A DNA stretch of 64,000 nt from Bacteroidales bacterium (GTDB lineage: Bacteria; Bacteroidota; Bacteroidia; Bacteroidales; JAGOPY01): contig JALNZD010000005.1 in NCBI GenBank assembly GCA_023229505.1, positions 78,397 through 142,396 of the forward strand. Reading direction: 5' to 3'. This document shows, one piece after another, positions 15,519 through 24,904 of this stretch. The notes under the pieces are model-generated. The model was not told the origin of the DNA. It ran no database searches and was given only the letters and a program-made list of their open reading frames with translations. Within the stretch, counting starts at the first letter, position 1. Each line of letters starts with the position of its first letter. The translations under genes and the position numbers were made by a program.

Positions 15519-17894
15519 GTGAAGAAATTCCTTTCATACTCTTACATGACTGGTGCTTGCGTGATGATTTCCGCATTCATCTTATCTTCCTGTAGTCTAA
15601 CCCATTCCCTGCAGCCCGAAGAATATCTCCTGATAAAGAATCATATAAAATATACCGGCAAGAATCCCGGGATCAGCAGCGATGAGCTGTCTTCTATTGC
15701 CAGGCCAAGGCCCAATCGAAAATTCCTGGGTATTTTCAGACTTAAAGCATATCTGTATCATTTAGGTACGAAAGGAAAACAAGAAAGTAAATTCAGGGTC
15801 TGGCTGCGTGACGGGGCCGGAGAAAGGCCTGCACTTTTTGATTCTTTAGCGTCTATCAATTCCACCGGCGAGATGGAATCCTACCTTAACAAGGTTGGGT
15901 ATTTTTATTCAGATGTCAGCTTTGATACCAGGCATCTCAGGAATAAGAAAGTAATAGTTGATTACCTGGTCAATCCTTCTGCTCCTTACCGGTTAATAAC
16001 AGTGGAATATGGCATTGAAGACAGCGTCCTGCTTCAGTTTATAAGGAATAGTAAATCGGAAAGCAAGATTAAGCCCGGTTCGATTTACAATGCCTTCGAT
16101 CTTGATGATGAAAGGGGCAGGATAACAGATATTCTGCAAAATAATGGTTATTACTACTTTAACCGTGATTTCGTCTTTTTTGAGATCGATAGCGCTCTAA
16201 ACAACCGGGAGATGAATCTTAAGGTAAAGATCAAGCCCAATATGGTTGCTTCCGTAACCGAGCCCTGGAAAATCATTCCGCTGCCCCATAAGCGCTATTT
16301 TATCCGGAACATATATATCCGGCCGAATTTTGATCCACTGGCACAGCCAGACATTCAAATGGATACGCTTAAGTTTACTGTATATTATAAAGATAAGAAG
16401 AAAAGGCCAAGTGATTACTATATTCTCCACCAGAAAAAGGACAATATTCAGCCCAGAACGATTGTCCAGTCGGTTTTTATAAAGTCCGGCGATTCGTATC
16501 GCAAGGTCGATATCAGCAAGACACGGTCGAGAATAGCTGAACTGGGCGTTTTTGGTTATTCCAATATCCGTTTTGTGGAGGTCCTGACACCGGATACTGC
16601 TTTAAGAGGGTTACTGGATTGTAATATTGACCTGTCGAAGAGAAAACTTCATTCATTTACGGTTGAAACCGAGGTGACCAATTCAGGCGGAAGGCCTGGT
16701 ATCGGCTTGAACTTCACTTATCAGAACAGCAATATTTTCAGAGGATCTGAGACTTTACGACTCAAAGCAAGGGGGGCAATGGAAGCCCAGAAAATATTCG
16801 GCAACAACGTTGCTTATTCCGCGGCCACTCCATTTTTTAATACCATCGAATCCGGCCTGGAAATGAGTATCATATTCCCTCGTTTTTTAATCCCGGTCAG
16901 GCAGGAAAGATTTCCCAAGTACTTCAGACCAAAAACTACGACAAGCCTGGGTATCGGTTATGAAATCAGGCCGGAATATGAAAGGTGGCTGACCAGTCTT
17001 TCTTTTGGATATGACTGGAGAGAATCGGAAAGAAAACGGCATCAGCTCTTCCCGTTTGACTGGAGTCTTGTCAATGTAACGCTATCGCCGGAATTCGAAC
17101 AGCAATTGAAGGAAGTGCCAAATGACCGTATTAAAAATCAATATAAGGATAACCTGATCACGGCTGCCAGGTATTCTTTCACCTATAACACACAGGATAT
17201 CCGGAAAATCCAGAACTTCTTCTATTTCAAAGGAAACTTTGAGACAGCCGGTAATGTATTAAAAACTGGCAGCACTATTTTCAATGCAAAGACAGACACC
17301 CTGGGGCATTATATTTTATTTGGCATCCCTTATGCGCAATATGTCAAGATTGACGGCGACATTCGTTTCTTTGACGTAATCAGCCGGAGTAATTCTGTGG
17401 CTTACCGTTTGTTCATGGGCGTCGGCATTCCTTATGGCAATGCTGAAGTCTTACCGATGGAGAAAGGATTTTATGGCGGAGGTGCCAATGGTATGCGGGG
17501 ATGGCCATATCGTTTGCTCGGGCCTGGTTCATATGAGAATCCGGAAGACAATTTTGACCGTATGGGTGATGTTCAGTTTGAGGCGAACATAGAATTACGT
17601 TTCCCGGTTTACAGTTTTATCAAAGGCGCGCTGTTTACCGATATTGGCAATATCTGGCTGTTAAAAGATGCCGAATCCTATCCCGGAGGGAATTTTAGTT
17701 TCGGCAGATTTTATAAAGAGTTAGCGATCGATGTAGGACTAGGAGTAAGGCTCGACTTCAACTTCTTCCTCATGAGGGTTGATTTTGCGATCCCCTTGTA
17801 TAATCCCGCAAAACCGGAAAGCAAAAGGTGGGTTTTAAATAAATGGCAATTTTCAGATGTAATAATCAACTTCGGGATAGGTTACCCATTCTGA
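15519..17894 (+). CDS. tamL: TamL-type outer-membrane assembly lipoprotein (BamA/TamA family)
   Basis: 791 aa, GTG start chosen because a lipoprotein signal follows at once: hydrophobic stretch and lipobox LSSC with Cys at about residue 25. POTRA-like repeats occupy roughly residues 100-400 (for instance DISKTRSRIAELGVFGYSNIRF), and the C-terminal 400 residues form a surface-antigen/D15 beta barrel with GGANGMRGWPYR and ending in an aromatic residue (GIGYPF). A lipidated TamA-like barrel is the Bacteroidota variant TamL, which helps insert outer-membrane proteins and move envelope lipids with TamB. No tamB is adjacent in the window. Confidence 0.85.
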   Translation: MKKFLSYSYMTGACVMISAFILSSCSLTHSLQPEEYLLIKNHIKYTGKNPGISSDELSSIARPRPNRKFLGIFRLKAYLYHLGTKGKQESKFRVWLRDGAGERPALFDSLASINSTGEMESYLNKVGYFYSDVSFDTRHLRNKKVIVDYLVNPSAPYRLITVEYGIEDSVLLQFIRNSKSESKIKPGSIYNAFDLDDERGRITDILQNNGYYYFNRDFVFFEIDSALNNREMNLKVKIKPNMVASVTEPWKIIPLPHKRYFIRNIYIRPNFDPLAQPDIQMDTLKFTVYYKDKKKRPSDYYILHQKKDNIQPRTIVQSVFIKSGDSYRKVDISKTRSRIAELGVFGYSNIRFVEVLTPDTALRGLLDCNIDLSKRKLHSFTVETEVTNSGGRPGIGLNFTYQNSNIFRGSETLRLKARGAMEAQKIFGNNVAYSAATPFFNTIESGLEMSIIFPRFLIPVRQERFPKYFRPKTTTSLGIGYEIRPEYERWLTSLSFGYDWRESERKRHQLFPFDWSLVNVTLSPEFEQQLKEVPNDRIKNQYKDNLITAARYSFTYNTQDIRKIQNFFYFKGNFETAGNVLKTGSTIFNAKTDTLGHYILFGIPYAQYVKIDGDIRFFDVISRSNSVAYRLFMGVGIPYGNAEVLPMEKGFYGGGANGMRGWPYRLLGPGSYENPEDNFDRMGDVQFEANIELRFPVYSFIKGALFTDIGNIWLLKDAESYPGGNFSFGRFYKELAIDVGLGVRLDFNFFLMRVDFAIPLYNPAKPESKRWVLNKWQFSDVIINFGIGYPF

Positions 17895-17907
17895 TTCTTA
17901 CAGCGGA

Positions 17908-17927
17908 AAATGCGCTAAAGCGCATTT
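17908..17927. terminator. Bidirectional terminator between tamL and the methyltransferase
   Basis: AAATGCGC-TAAA-GCGCATTT is a perfect 8-bp hairpin with A/T-rich flanks on both sides, placed between two convergent genes 41 bp apart. Confidence 0.6.
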
Positions 17928-17935
17928 AAATTCAG

Positions 17936-19012
17936 CTATCGCGCTTTCCGGCATTTAACCAACGTATGGCTGATCCCGATATGATCCGTTATTTCCTCAA
18001 TCCTTAATCCTGCTGCCTCTATCATTCTGTGCATGTCTGATGAATGGTACATGCGGCTATTGCCGTTGGCCAGGCAGGTGAAGTAAAGCGAAGTAGCATT
18101 GAGGCTGTATGAAGAAGCTTCATATTTCTGCCGGTCCCAGAAAAGTTCCAGGATATAGAGGGCAGAATGATTGTCCATTGCCCTGACAGCCCTGGTGAGG
18201 ATGCTGTGGATCTGCTCTTCGGAAAAACAATCGAGGAACTGGCTCATCCAGATCGCATCAAATCCCTCTGGTAAGTCGTTTTTATGGTCGAGCATATCAG
18301 CCGCAAAGAAGTGGATTCTTTCTCCAAGCCCTTTTTCGGTGATGATTTTTTGGGCTGCCTTCAGGGTATCCGGAAGATCGACTATCGTTACTTCTAATCC
18401 GGACATTTGTGTCACACACTGAACGGCAAATTTGCCGGTATTTCCTCCCACATCCATTAAAGTAGATGGATTATCTTTAGCAATCAGGGGGATGATCTCC
18501 GGGAAAGCGATATCAGAGTAGTAATGGTCGAAGCCAAACCAGCTTTTCTTTGTCTGCTCAGGCAGGAACTGCAACCCGGGATATATTGTTTTCCAGTCGC
18601 CAAACACTTTCAGGCCTTCCGGTTTGCCATTTCTGACCGATTCTTCGAGGAAGAAAAATGGCTCATAGCAGACATCGTGGACGAAATCCATATTAACCAT
18701 GGTCATGCTGTCGTTCAGGATGAAAAAGCCGGTTTTGGTCAGGATATATTTTTCATCCTGCATCATGACAATGCCCATGCTCAGACCCGCATCCAGGAGA
18801 ACCTCCACGCCATATTCCGAGAGGTTCAGCCGGTCAGCAACATCCTTTGAAGGAACACCAGAAGATCCGGCTTCGCTAACCAATTTCAGGATTCCTAGTT
18901 TAACCAATGCACGGGCTGCCTGGAACATCACAGGGCCGAAGGCTATCTTTTGTGCTTCTGTTTTTGCTTCAAATGCTGATCGTTTATCGTTACCGAAATC
19001 TTCTTTTTTCAT
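17936..19012 (-). CDS. SAM-dependent O-methyltransferase (plant/acetylserotonin OMT type)
   Basis: 358 aa. The N-terminal winged-helix dimerisation domain (GILKLVSEAGSSGVPSKDVA, LLDAGLSMGIV) is followed by a Rossmann methyltransferase with MDVGGNTGKFA as SAM motif I, VTIVDLPDTLKAAQ, and DAIWMSQFLDCF. These enzymes methylate hydroxyl groups of small aromatic or polyketide compounds. Followed by a sulfotransferase gene on the same strand 73 nt upstream, so both could tailor one product. Confidence 0.83.
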   Translation of the reverse strand: MKKEDFGNDKRSAFEAKTEAQKIAFGPVMFQAARALVKLGILKLVSEAGSSGVPSKDVADRLNLSEYGVEVLLDAGLSMGIVMMQDEKYILTKTGFFILNDSMTMVNMDFVHDVCYEPFFFLEESVRNGKPEGLKVFGDWKTIYPGLQFLPEQTKKSWFGFDHYYSDIAFPEIIPLIAKDNPSTLMDVGGNTGKFAVQCVTQMSGLEVTIVDLPDTLKAAQKIITEKGLGERIHFFAADMLDHKNDLPEGFDAIWMSQFLDCFSEEQIHSILTRAVRAMDNHSALYILELFWDRQKYEASSYSLNATSLYFTCLANGNSRMYHSSDMHRMIEAAGLRIEEITDHIGISHTLVKCRKAR

Positions 19013-19085
19013 CTTTATTCTATAAAATTAAGGTGTAAAATGATGGCGCGAAGATAGTATATATAAGTTCAAGGTACCAATTGGA

Positions 19086-20210
19086 TCAGTATGCCCTTCT
19101 GGCTGGATAATCCATCCTGGTGACGATATCGCCGGCGTATTTATTTACCCAATGGATTGTTTCACTGGTAACCTCATAGCTGTCGTGTCTAAAACCGGAC
19201 ATTTCATCCATGTAGCTTTCAAAATACTGCAGGGAATCTTCAAAGCCGGATATATCAAATTGATCGAAGATCCTTCTCAAGCCTTCAATGGCATTTTGAC
19301 TGAAATCCTCAAATTTGATTTCCATCAGATTTTGTGGAGGGATTTTATCCTTATCAAGATAATAATGCCTGACCATATCAGCATAAACACGGGTTGATCT
19401 TTCGCGTGTCAGTTCTTCATTGGCATCCTGAACTTGAATAACAGGCATGACTTCCTGGAAAAAACGATAAAAAGACTCGACAGTCTTGTAGGGATCGCGG
19501 TAGAGGAAGATAAACCTGGCATCAGGGAACATTTCGAGAATTTGACTGATCCTTGCCATATTTGAAGGGTTTTTGGAGATAAACCTGTCTCCTTTCTTGT
19601 TCAGGATTGCCTTACGGATCAGCTTTAAATATTCAGACTTCCACCTGGCGATAAGTTTATCGTCCAGATCTTTCATGAAAAGTTCCTTATTATAAAACCG
19701 GTCAAAATCTTTCGGGAAACAAAGAAAATTATAAAAGCTGATATCCTGTACGTTAGCAAGGGCAATTTCTTCTTCCTGCGGAAGGTCCATGCCCATTTTT
19801 ACATCATCAAATGGCCGGTGTGTAGGCCAGAATTTCCCGATAATAGGTTTAAACCACCAGGAATGACCGAGATGGTTGGGGAAGACGGTCTGATAGGTTG
19901 TGATATAAGCTGTGCCAGGCGCACGGCATAGCAGGTTATGGAGAAGTGTGGTCCCGCTTCTCCAAAAACCGATGATAAAAACCGGTGGTTTCGAAATGCT
20001 TACCCTTCTGATCCTTCTTCTCCAGGTCAATTCTTCCCACCAGCGAAACGGTTCCAGGATACAACTCACAATAACAGTACCTGCAACCCTTCCGGCATAT
20101 TTTATATCCAGGCTATGACTTACAAGCAGATGTATAATATGGGATACAGAACCTCCCGCTAAAACGGTGATTAAAAATGAAAACCGTCTTCTGACTTCCT
20201 TATTACTCAT
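19086..20210 (-). CDS. PAPS-dependent sulfotransferase
   Basis: 374 aa. FIIGFWRSGTTLLHNLL near residue 80 is the 5'-phosphosulfate loop and FIFLYRDPYKTVESFYRF the 3'-phosphate binding segment with its conserved Arg. An N-terminal hydrophobic stretch suggests membrane association. It transfers sulfate from PAPS to a hydroxyl or amine of a lipid, glycan or small molecule. The acceptor is unknown. Transcribed towards the O-methyltransferase, close enough to be one operon. Confidence 0.83.
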   Translation of the reverse strand: MSNKEVRRRFSFLITVLAGGSVSHIIHLLVSHSLDIKYAGRVAGTVIVSCILEPFRWWEELTWRRRIRRVSISKPPVFIIGFWRSGTTLLHNLLCRAPGTAYITTYQTVFPNHLGHSWWFKPIIGKFWPTHRPFDDVKMGMDLPQEEEIALANVQDISFYNFLCFPKDFDRFYNKELFMKDLDDKLIARWKSEYLKLIRKAILNKKGDRFISKNPSNMARISQILEMFPDARFIFLYRDPYKTVESFYRFFQEVMPVIQVQDANEELTRERSTRVYADMVRHYYLDKDKIPPQNLMEIKFEDFSQNAIEGLRRIFDQFDISGFEDSLQYFESYMDEMSGFRHDSYEVTSETIHWVNKYAGDIVTRMDYPARRAY

Positions 20211-20295
20211 AAGAACCGGAAAATATTACTCTTCGAAAATCAAATATATAAAATCCTTCTATATACTCTGTAGCATTTGATAATTAAAGATTAAT

Positions 20296-20303
20296 TACTT
20301 TTG
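20296..20303 (+). promoter_or_regulatory. -7 box before the DUF4421-like gene
   Basis: TACTTTTG matches TAnnTTTG, 25 nt before the ATG at 20328. A TTTG at 20276-20279 lies 16 nt upstream, slightly close for a -33 element. Confidence 0.45.
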
Positions 20304-20327
20304 ATTTTGCCCAAATTAAGCTGTTAA

Positions 20328-21404
20328 ATGCTGAATATGAGATTCAAATTAGTCTTTCTGATTTTAATTTTATTCTTTCCCGCTTTAATGGCAAAAGGGC
20401 AAGGAGCTTTCTTTAAAAAAATATTTACCGTCACATATGACACCAATTATATTTCAACTTATATAGCCGATTATACTACCCGGGTTTATGGTTCAGTGAA
20501 ATACAGTAATATGGGTTTCAACGACAACTTAGTCGGGAAAAGCCTGGCATACACGCCAAATAACAAATTACTGCTCGGGATTGGTGTTAATCACGGAATT
20601 CTCGGATTAAATATCGGGATAAATTTTCCGTTTGTAAACCAGGATGATGAAAAATACGGGAAGACAAAGTATTATGATTTCACCATGAGGTTTTTTGCGC
20701 CTTGTTTCAATGCAACGATATATCTTCAGAATTACAAGGGTTTTTACCTGAGAAATACCAAAGATATGATCCCCGGCTGGCAGGCAGGCGATCTTTATTA
20801 TATCCGAGGGGATATCCGGTCATGGACTATAGGCCTGGACGTAAGTTACATCGTTAACAGCAGTAAGTTTTCTTACCGTGCTGCCGTATTGCAGAATGAA
20901 TGGCAGAAAAAGAGCGCCGGGTCTTTTCTTGTGGGAGGAAGCTTGTTTTATAATTCTAACGTCGGCGACTCATCCATCGTTCCTTCTCAGCTTTATTATG
21001 GTTTATTTTATAATAACATGAAGTTCGACCGGTCTAATAATTTCTCCATAGGGCCTATATTAGGTTATGCATATTCTTTTGTGATTAAAAAACATTTTTT
21101 CATCATCGGTGCGATCAATGGCTCGGGGAATGTTGGTTATACCCAACTTCTCCTTGTTGATAACGAGAACAAAGTCAAATCAGGTTTAGTCCTGGGTTTT
21201 AGAGCGGAAATTTTTATTTCAGCCGGGTATAACAGTGACAGATGGTATTTCGGGGTTTCATTCACGAATATGTCTGTTGTCACGCAGGCACCTGTTTCTG
21301 ATCGGACTATCAGTTATGATACAGGAATGTACCGTTTTAATATCGTCAGGCGGTTTTCAACTAAAAAGCCGATCAGGCTTCTCAATCCAGGCATTAGCCG
21401 CTGA
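20328..21404 (+). CDS. DUF4421-like outer-membrane protein
   Basis: 358 aa with a signal peptide (MRFKLVFLILILFFPALMAKG; the second Met at 20337 may be the true start). The body is rich in alternating aromatic/hydrophobic beta strands and resembles the DUF4421 family of Bacteroidota (SNMGFNDNLVGKSLAYTPNN, LGIGVNHGILGLNIGINFPF), predicted outer-membrane barrels of unknown function. Single gene after a divergent promoter region. Confidence 0.6.
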   Translation: MLNMRFKLVFLILILFFPALMAKGQGAFFKKIFTVTYDTNYISTYIADYTTRVYGSVKYSNMGFNDNLVGKSLAYTPNNKLLLGIGVNHGILGLNIGINFPFVNQDDEKYGKTKYYDFTMRFFAPCFNATIYLQNYKGFYLRNTKDMIPGWQAGDLYYIRGDIRSWTIGLDVSYIVNSSKFSYRAAVLQNEWQKKSAGSFLVGGSLFYNSNVGDSSIVPSQLYYGLFYNNMKFDRSNNFSIGPILGYAYSFVIKKHFFIIGAINGSGNVGYTQLLLVDNENKVKSGLVLGFRAEIFISAGYNSDRWYFGVSFTNMSVVTQAPVSDRTISYDTGMYRFNIVRRFSTKKPIRLLNPGISR

Positions 21405-21509
21405 TACGGCATAAAGAAAAAAATCTTAATCAGAGATTCATCAGTTTTTTGTAATTTTACCCCTCTGAAAGTCAGAAACTAATTTTAAGATCCACTAATC
21501 TGAAATCAT

Positions 21510-22448
21510 ATGAAAAGTCCTCTACGCTTTTTCATTTTATTATTGATGTTACCTGCGTTCTTTTATGGCCAGCAGCTTGAAAACCCGGGTTTCGAAAATT
21601 GGGAAAATGCGGGTACAGTTAGAGACGAACCGGTCGACTGGAGTACAATTAAAACATGTGATGATCCACTAATAGCTCCTCTTACACCTGTCACGTTTGA
21701 CCGGAGCGAAGACGCCCATTCAGGGAATTATTCACTTAAATTGTACAATGTCTCCATTTTCAACCTGGTAGCCACCGGTGCTATCACTAATGGAAGATTT
21801 CATGCCGAGTTTGATTTCGACGCCAGTTACTCTTACACCGATCCAGGTGACCCTAAATGGAACACTCCTTTTACTGCCCGCCCTGACAGCCTGGCCGGCT
21901 GGTTTAAATTCTTCCCGAAGGAAGATGATGCCGCCCAGTTCAAGGTTATTCTTCATGTCGATTCATGTAAATTACCTGAAAACGGCACCCTGCCCAACTG
22001 GGTGGGTATGGCGGTACATGTCACCGAACGCGGTGTCACCTATGATAATTGGACCCGCTTTTCTGTGCCTTTCACCTATTTTAATGATAGTACCCCTGTA
22101 TATGTCCTGACAGTTATTAATTCAGGAGACAGCACCAGTGCAATCGACAGTAGCTACCTGCTGGTCGATGATCTGCAACTGATCTATCCTCCATCAGGCA
22201 TTTCCAATCCCGGCATTACCGAATCTTTTCTTTTCACTGCTGATGAAAGGCTGGTTATAAAGCTTAATCCCGAGGAAGAGTACTTTCATCAATGGTTCTA
22301 TCTCATCGATGTGACTGGCCAGACCGTTCTTTCGAAACAGCTTGACAATAACCAGGTCATGCTTCCGGCCAATTTGCCGCAAGGGGTCTATGTTGCAGTC
22401 CTCAACGGCAAGAACCGGCGGTGTGTGCAGAAAGTAATGATTCGGTAG
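21510..22448 (+). CDS. Secreted PCMD-like protein with T9SS sorting domain
   Basis: 312 aa. Signal peptide at the N-terminus, then NPGFENWENAG and a jelly-roll with FDRSEDAHSGNYSLKL and SLAGWFKFFPKEDD, the pattern of the putative carbohydrate-metabolism (PCMD) domain. The last 80 residues (YLIDVTGQTVL, LPQGVYVAVLNGKNRR, QKVMIR) are a type A T9SS C-terminal sorting domain. It lies 3 nt before a TonB-dependent receptor gene, so it may present a ligand to that receptor. Confidence 0.72.
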   Translation: MKSPLRFFILLLMLPAFFYGQQLENPGFENWENAGTVRDEPVDWSTIKTCDDPLIAPLTPVTFDRSEDAHSGNYSLKLYNVSIFNLVATGAITNGRFHAEFDFDASYSYTDPGDPKWNTPFTARPDSLAGWFKFFPKEDDAAQFKVILHVDSCKLPENGTLPNWVGMAVHVTERGVTYDNWTRFSVPFTYFNDSTPVYVLTVINSGDSTSAIDSSYLLVDDLQLIYPPSGISNPGITESFLFTADERLVIKLNPEEEYFHQWFYLIDVTGQTVLSKQLDNNQVMLPANLPQGVYVAVLNGKNRRCVQKVMIR

Positions 22449-22451
22449 CGG

Positions 22452-24848
22452 ATGGGCAGGCAAATTCTAATCTTTGCAGCCCTCATCTTCAGCATAGGGC
22501 TTTATGGCCAGGGACAAGGGACTTTCCGTGGCAGCGTAAGGGACAAACTGACTAACGAGCCGCTGGTTGGGGCCAGCATCATCCTCAGGCTTGACCGCTC
22601 TTTCGGTACGGCAGCAGATATCAACGGGGAATTTTCCCTGTTGCTCAATCATGGTTCTTACATATTTGAAGTGTCTTACACAGGCATGAAATCCGATTCG
22701 GTTTCTTTTCATATCGAAGCCGGCCAGGTCATAGAGCGGAACATATTGTTGGATCCATTTGTCAGCCAGTTGCAGGGGGTGGAGATCAAGGCGGGGAAAT
22801 TTGACCGCCCTATCGAAGAGATGACGGTTTCCATGGAGATCATCAAAGCCGATCTTATTGAAGCGAAAAATACGCAGAATATCCAGACTATTCTTGATTA
22901 CACGCCAGGTCTTAACATTCTTGACAATGAGCCCCAGATTCGCGGCGGGAGCGGTTTTACTTTCGGCGTGGGCAGTAAAGTGGCCGTTCTCGTAGATGAT
23001 ATGCCTATGCTTTCCGGTGATGCCGGCCGTCCATACTGGGATTTTATACCTGTCGAAAATATTGAACAGATCGAAGTGATCAAAGGGGCATCCTCGGTGC
23101 TTTCCGGCACCTCAGCCTTAAGCGGGGCCATTCACATCAGGACAGCGATGCCTGGTGACAAACCGCTTACCAAAGTAACGGTTTTCTGCGGTGCTTATAC
23201 CCCACCCTCTGATCGGAGCCAGAAGTGGTGGAATGATTATCCTTATATCACCGGTGCCAATTTCCTGCACCTCAGAAAAATTGACAATTTTGACTTTGTG
23301 TTAGGCGGAAACCTTTACTTCGATCATGGCTATATCGGTGCGCCAAGGCCAGGCCCTTTTGTAACGGATACAATCTCTAATTTTGCTGACTCTGAGATGG
23401 CAACCCAAAGGGCAAGAATTAATTTCACCCTGAGGCAGCGCTCAAAGAAGTATCAGGGCCTGAATTACGGTGTTAATGGCAATTTCATGTTACAGCATAC
23501 TCCCATGGTGCTGGCCTGGCTGGATGATACCTCTGGCTTTTTCCGTGCATATCCCGGCGCCGTTTTCCTGCAAGATCAATTCATCGGCAATCTCGACCCT
23601 TTCGTCAATTATTATTCGAAGGTTGGTTTCAGGCACAGTTTTAAAGCGAGAATTCTTTACAACAATACTCATCAATCTAATAATCAAGATATTAAGAGCA
23701 CTTTTATATTTGCTGATTATAATTTCCGCAGAGATTACGAATTCCTCCAGGGCCTGGAATTTATAGGTGGACTGTCCGGACAGTATGCTTTCGCAAATGC
23801 AGATATGTATCAGGGAGGAGGAAACGACATCAACCGCTTTTACAATTTTTCCGGCTACGCCCAATTCGAAGACAATCTTTTCAAAACCCTTACCCTATCC
23901 GTTGGCCTCAGGGTTGAGTATTATAATATGAACGGTACTGAAAATGATTTCAAGCCGATTTTCAGGGCAGGCCTTAACCTGAAAGTAATGAAAGAAACTT
24001 ATGTCAGGTTTTCTTATGGTCAGGGGTACCGTTTTCCGACAATTGCCGAACGCTACATCCGGACAAATGTCGGCACTTTTGGCGTTTTTGAGAACCCTGA
24101 GCTTAAACCTGAAAAAAGCTGGAATGCAGAAGTTGGTGTAAAACAGGGCTTCAAATTTTTCAAGTACTTCGGATATATCGATATTGCGCTGTTCCAGCAG
24201 GAATACGCGAATACTGTAGAGTATCTGTTCGGATTCTGGGATTCTACATACTCTACTATCGGAGGAGCAGGGTTTAAGTTTCTGAATACAGGCCATTCAC
24301 GGATCATCGGTGCTGACATCTCTGTTTCCGGGGCCGCCCAATTGGCAGATAAGGTGACTTTGCGTACCATTCTCGGTTATAATTACATTTTGCCGAAGAC
24401 ATTAGATCCGGATTATGTTTACGCAGTGGATATCTATGATACTAATTACAGCTATAACAACACAAGTCTCGATCCATCAAATAACATTCTGAAATACAGA
24501 TTTCTTCATACCTTCAAAGGCGATATAGAGCTGAACGTTTATTCCTTCTCCGTTGGATTCAGCGCGAAATATTTCAGTAAAATTGAAAATTTGGATCTGG
24601 CCATTAAAAAATTTGAAGAATCAACTGATGCTGCCGGTGGGTCCATCCAGCGTATCAGATACATGGATTATTATGAAACCAATAACACAGGCAAATGGAT
24701 ATTTGATCTGCGGGCCAGTTATAAAATCAGCGAGCACCATGAGGTGAGCCTGATCAGCAATAACTTCATGAACAGCATTTATTCTCTCAGACCGCTTAAA
24801 GCAGAGCCGTTGCGCAGTGTGATGGTGCAGTATGTGTTGAAGATATAG
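22452..24848 (+). CDS. TonB-dependent receptor with carboxypeptidase-like N-terminal domain
   Basis: 798 aa. Signal peptide, then a CarboxypepD_reg-like domain (GSVRDKLTNEPLVGASIIL), plug domain (TIQTILDYTPG-like region around residues 130-240 with GGSGFTFGVGSKVAVLVDDM and IEVIKGASSVLSG) and a 22-strand barrel ending VMVQYVLKI. Imports a bulky substrate across the outer membrane using TonB energy. No SusD partner is adjacent; the T9SS protein encoded just upstream may take that place. Confidence 0.9.
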   Translation: MGRQILIFAALIFSIGLYGQGQGTFRGSVRDKLTNEPLVGASIILRLDRSFGTAADINGEFSLLLNHGSYIFEVSYTGMKSDSVSFHIEAGQVIERNILLDPFVSQLQGVEIKAGKFDRPIEEMTVSMEIIKADLIEAKNTQNIQTILDYTPGLNILDNEPQIRGGSGFTFGVGSKVAVLVDDMPMLSGDAGRPYWDFIPVENIEQIEVIKGASSVLSGTSALSGAIHIRTAMPGDKPLTKVTVFCGAYTPPSDRSQKWWNDYPYITGANFLHLRKIDNFDFVLGGNLYFDHGYIGAPRPGPFVTDTISNFADSEMATQRARINFTLRQRSKKYQGLNYGVNGNFMLQHTPMVLAWLDDTSGFFRAYPGAVFLQDQFIGNLDPFVNYYSKVGFRHSFKARILYNNTHQSNNQDIKSTFIFADYNFRRDYEFLQGLEFIGGLSGQYAFANADMYQGGGNDINRFYNFSGYAQFEDNLFKTLTLSVGLRVEYYNMNGTENDFKPIFRAGLNLKVMKETYVRFSYGQGYRFPTIAERYIRTNVGTFGVFENPELKPEKSWNAEVGVKQGFKFFKYFGYIDIALFQQEYANTVEYLFGFWDSTYSTIGGAGFKFLNTGHSRIIGADISVSGAAQLADKVTLRTILGYNYILPKTLDPDYVYAVDIYDTNYSYNNTSLDPSNNILKYRFLHTFKGDIELNVYSFSVGFSAKYFSKIENLDLAIKKFEESTDAAGGSIQRIRYMDYYETNNTGKWIFDLRASYKISEHHEVSLISNNFMNSIYSLRPLKAEPLRSVMVQYVLKI

Positions 24849-24850
24849 GG

Positions 24851-24890
24851 CAGTTGACAGTTGACAGAAGGTAGTAGGCAGTATTCAGAA
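24851..24890. repeat. Heptamer repeat, CAGTTGA family
   Basis: CAGTTGACAGTTGACAG is a period-7 tandem, followed by diverged units (GTAGTAGGCAGTATTCAG). It sits between the receptor stop and the pyruvate kinase start. The same motif family recurs inside genes at 42075-42124 and 45498-45530. Confidence 0.6.
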
Positions 24891-24904
24891 GATTGAAGAT
24901 AAAT

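Noticed and set aside
15519..17894. Housekeeping BamA
   Set aside because: The clear lipobox and position beside unrelated genes fit TamL better than BamA, which has a non-lipid signal peptide and more POTRA domains.
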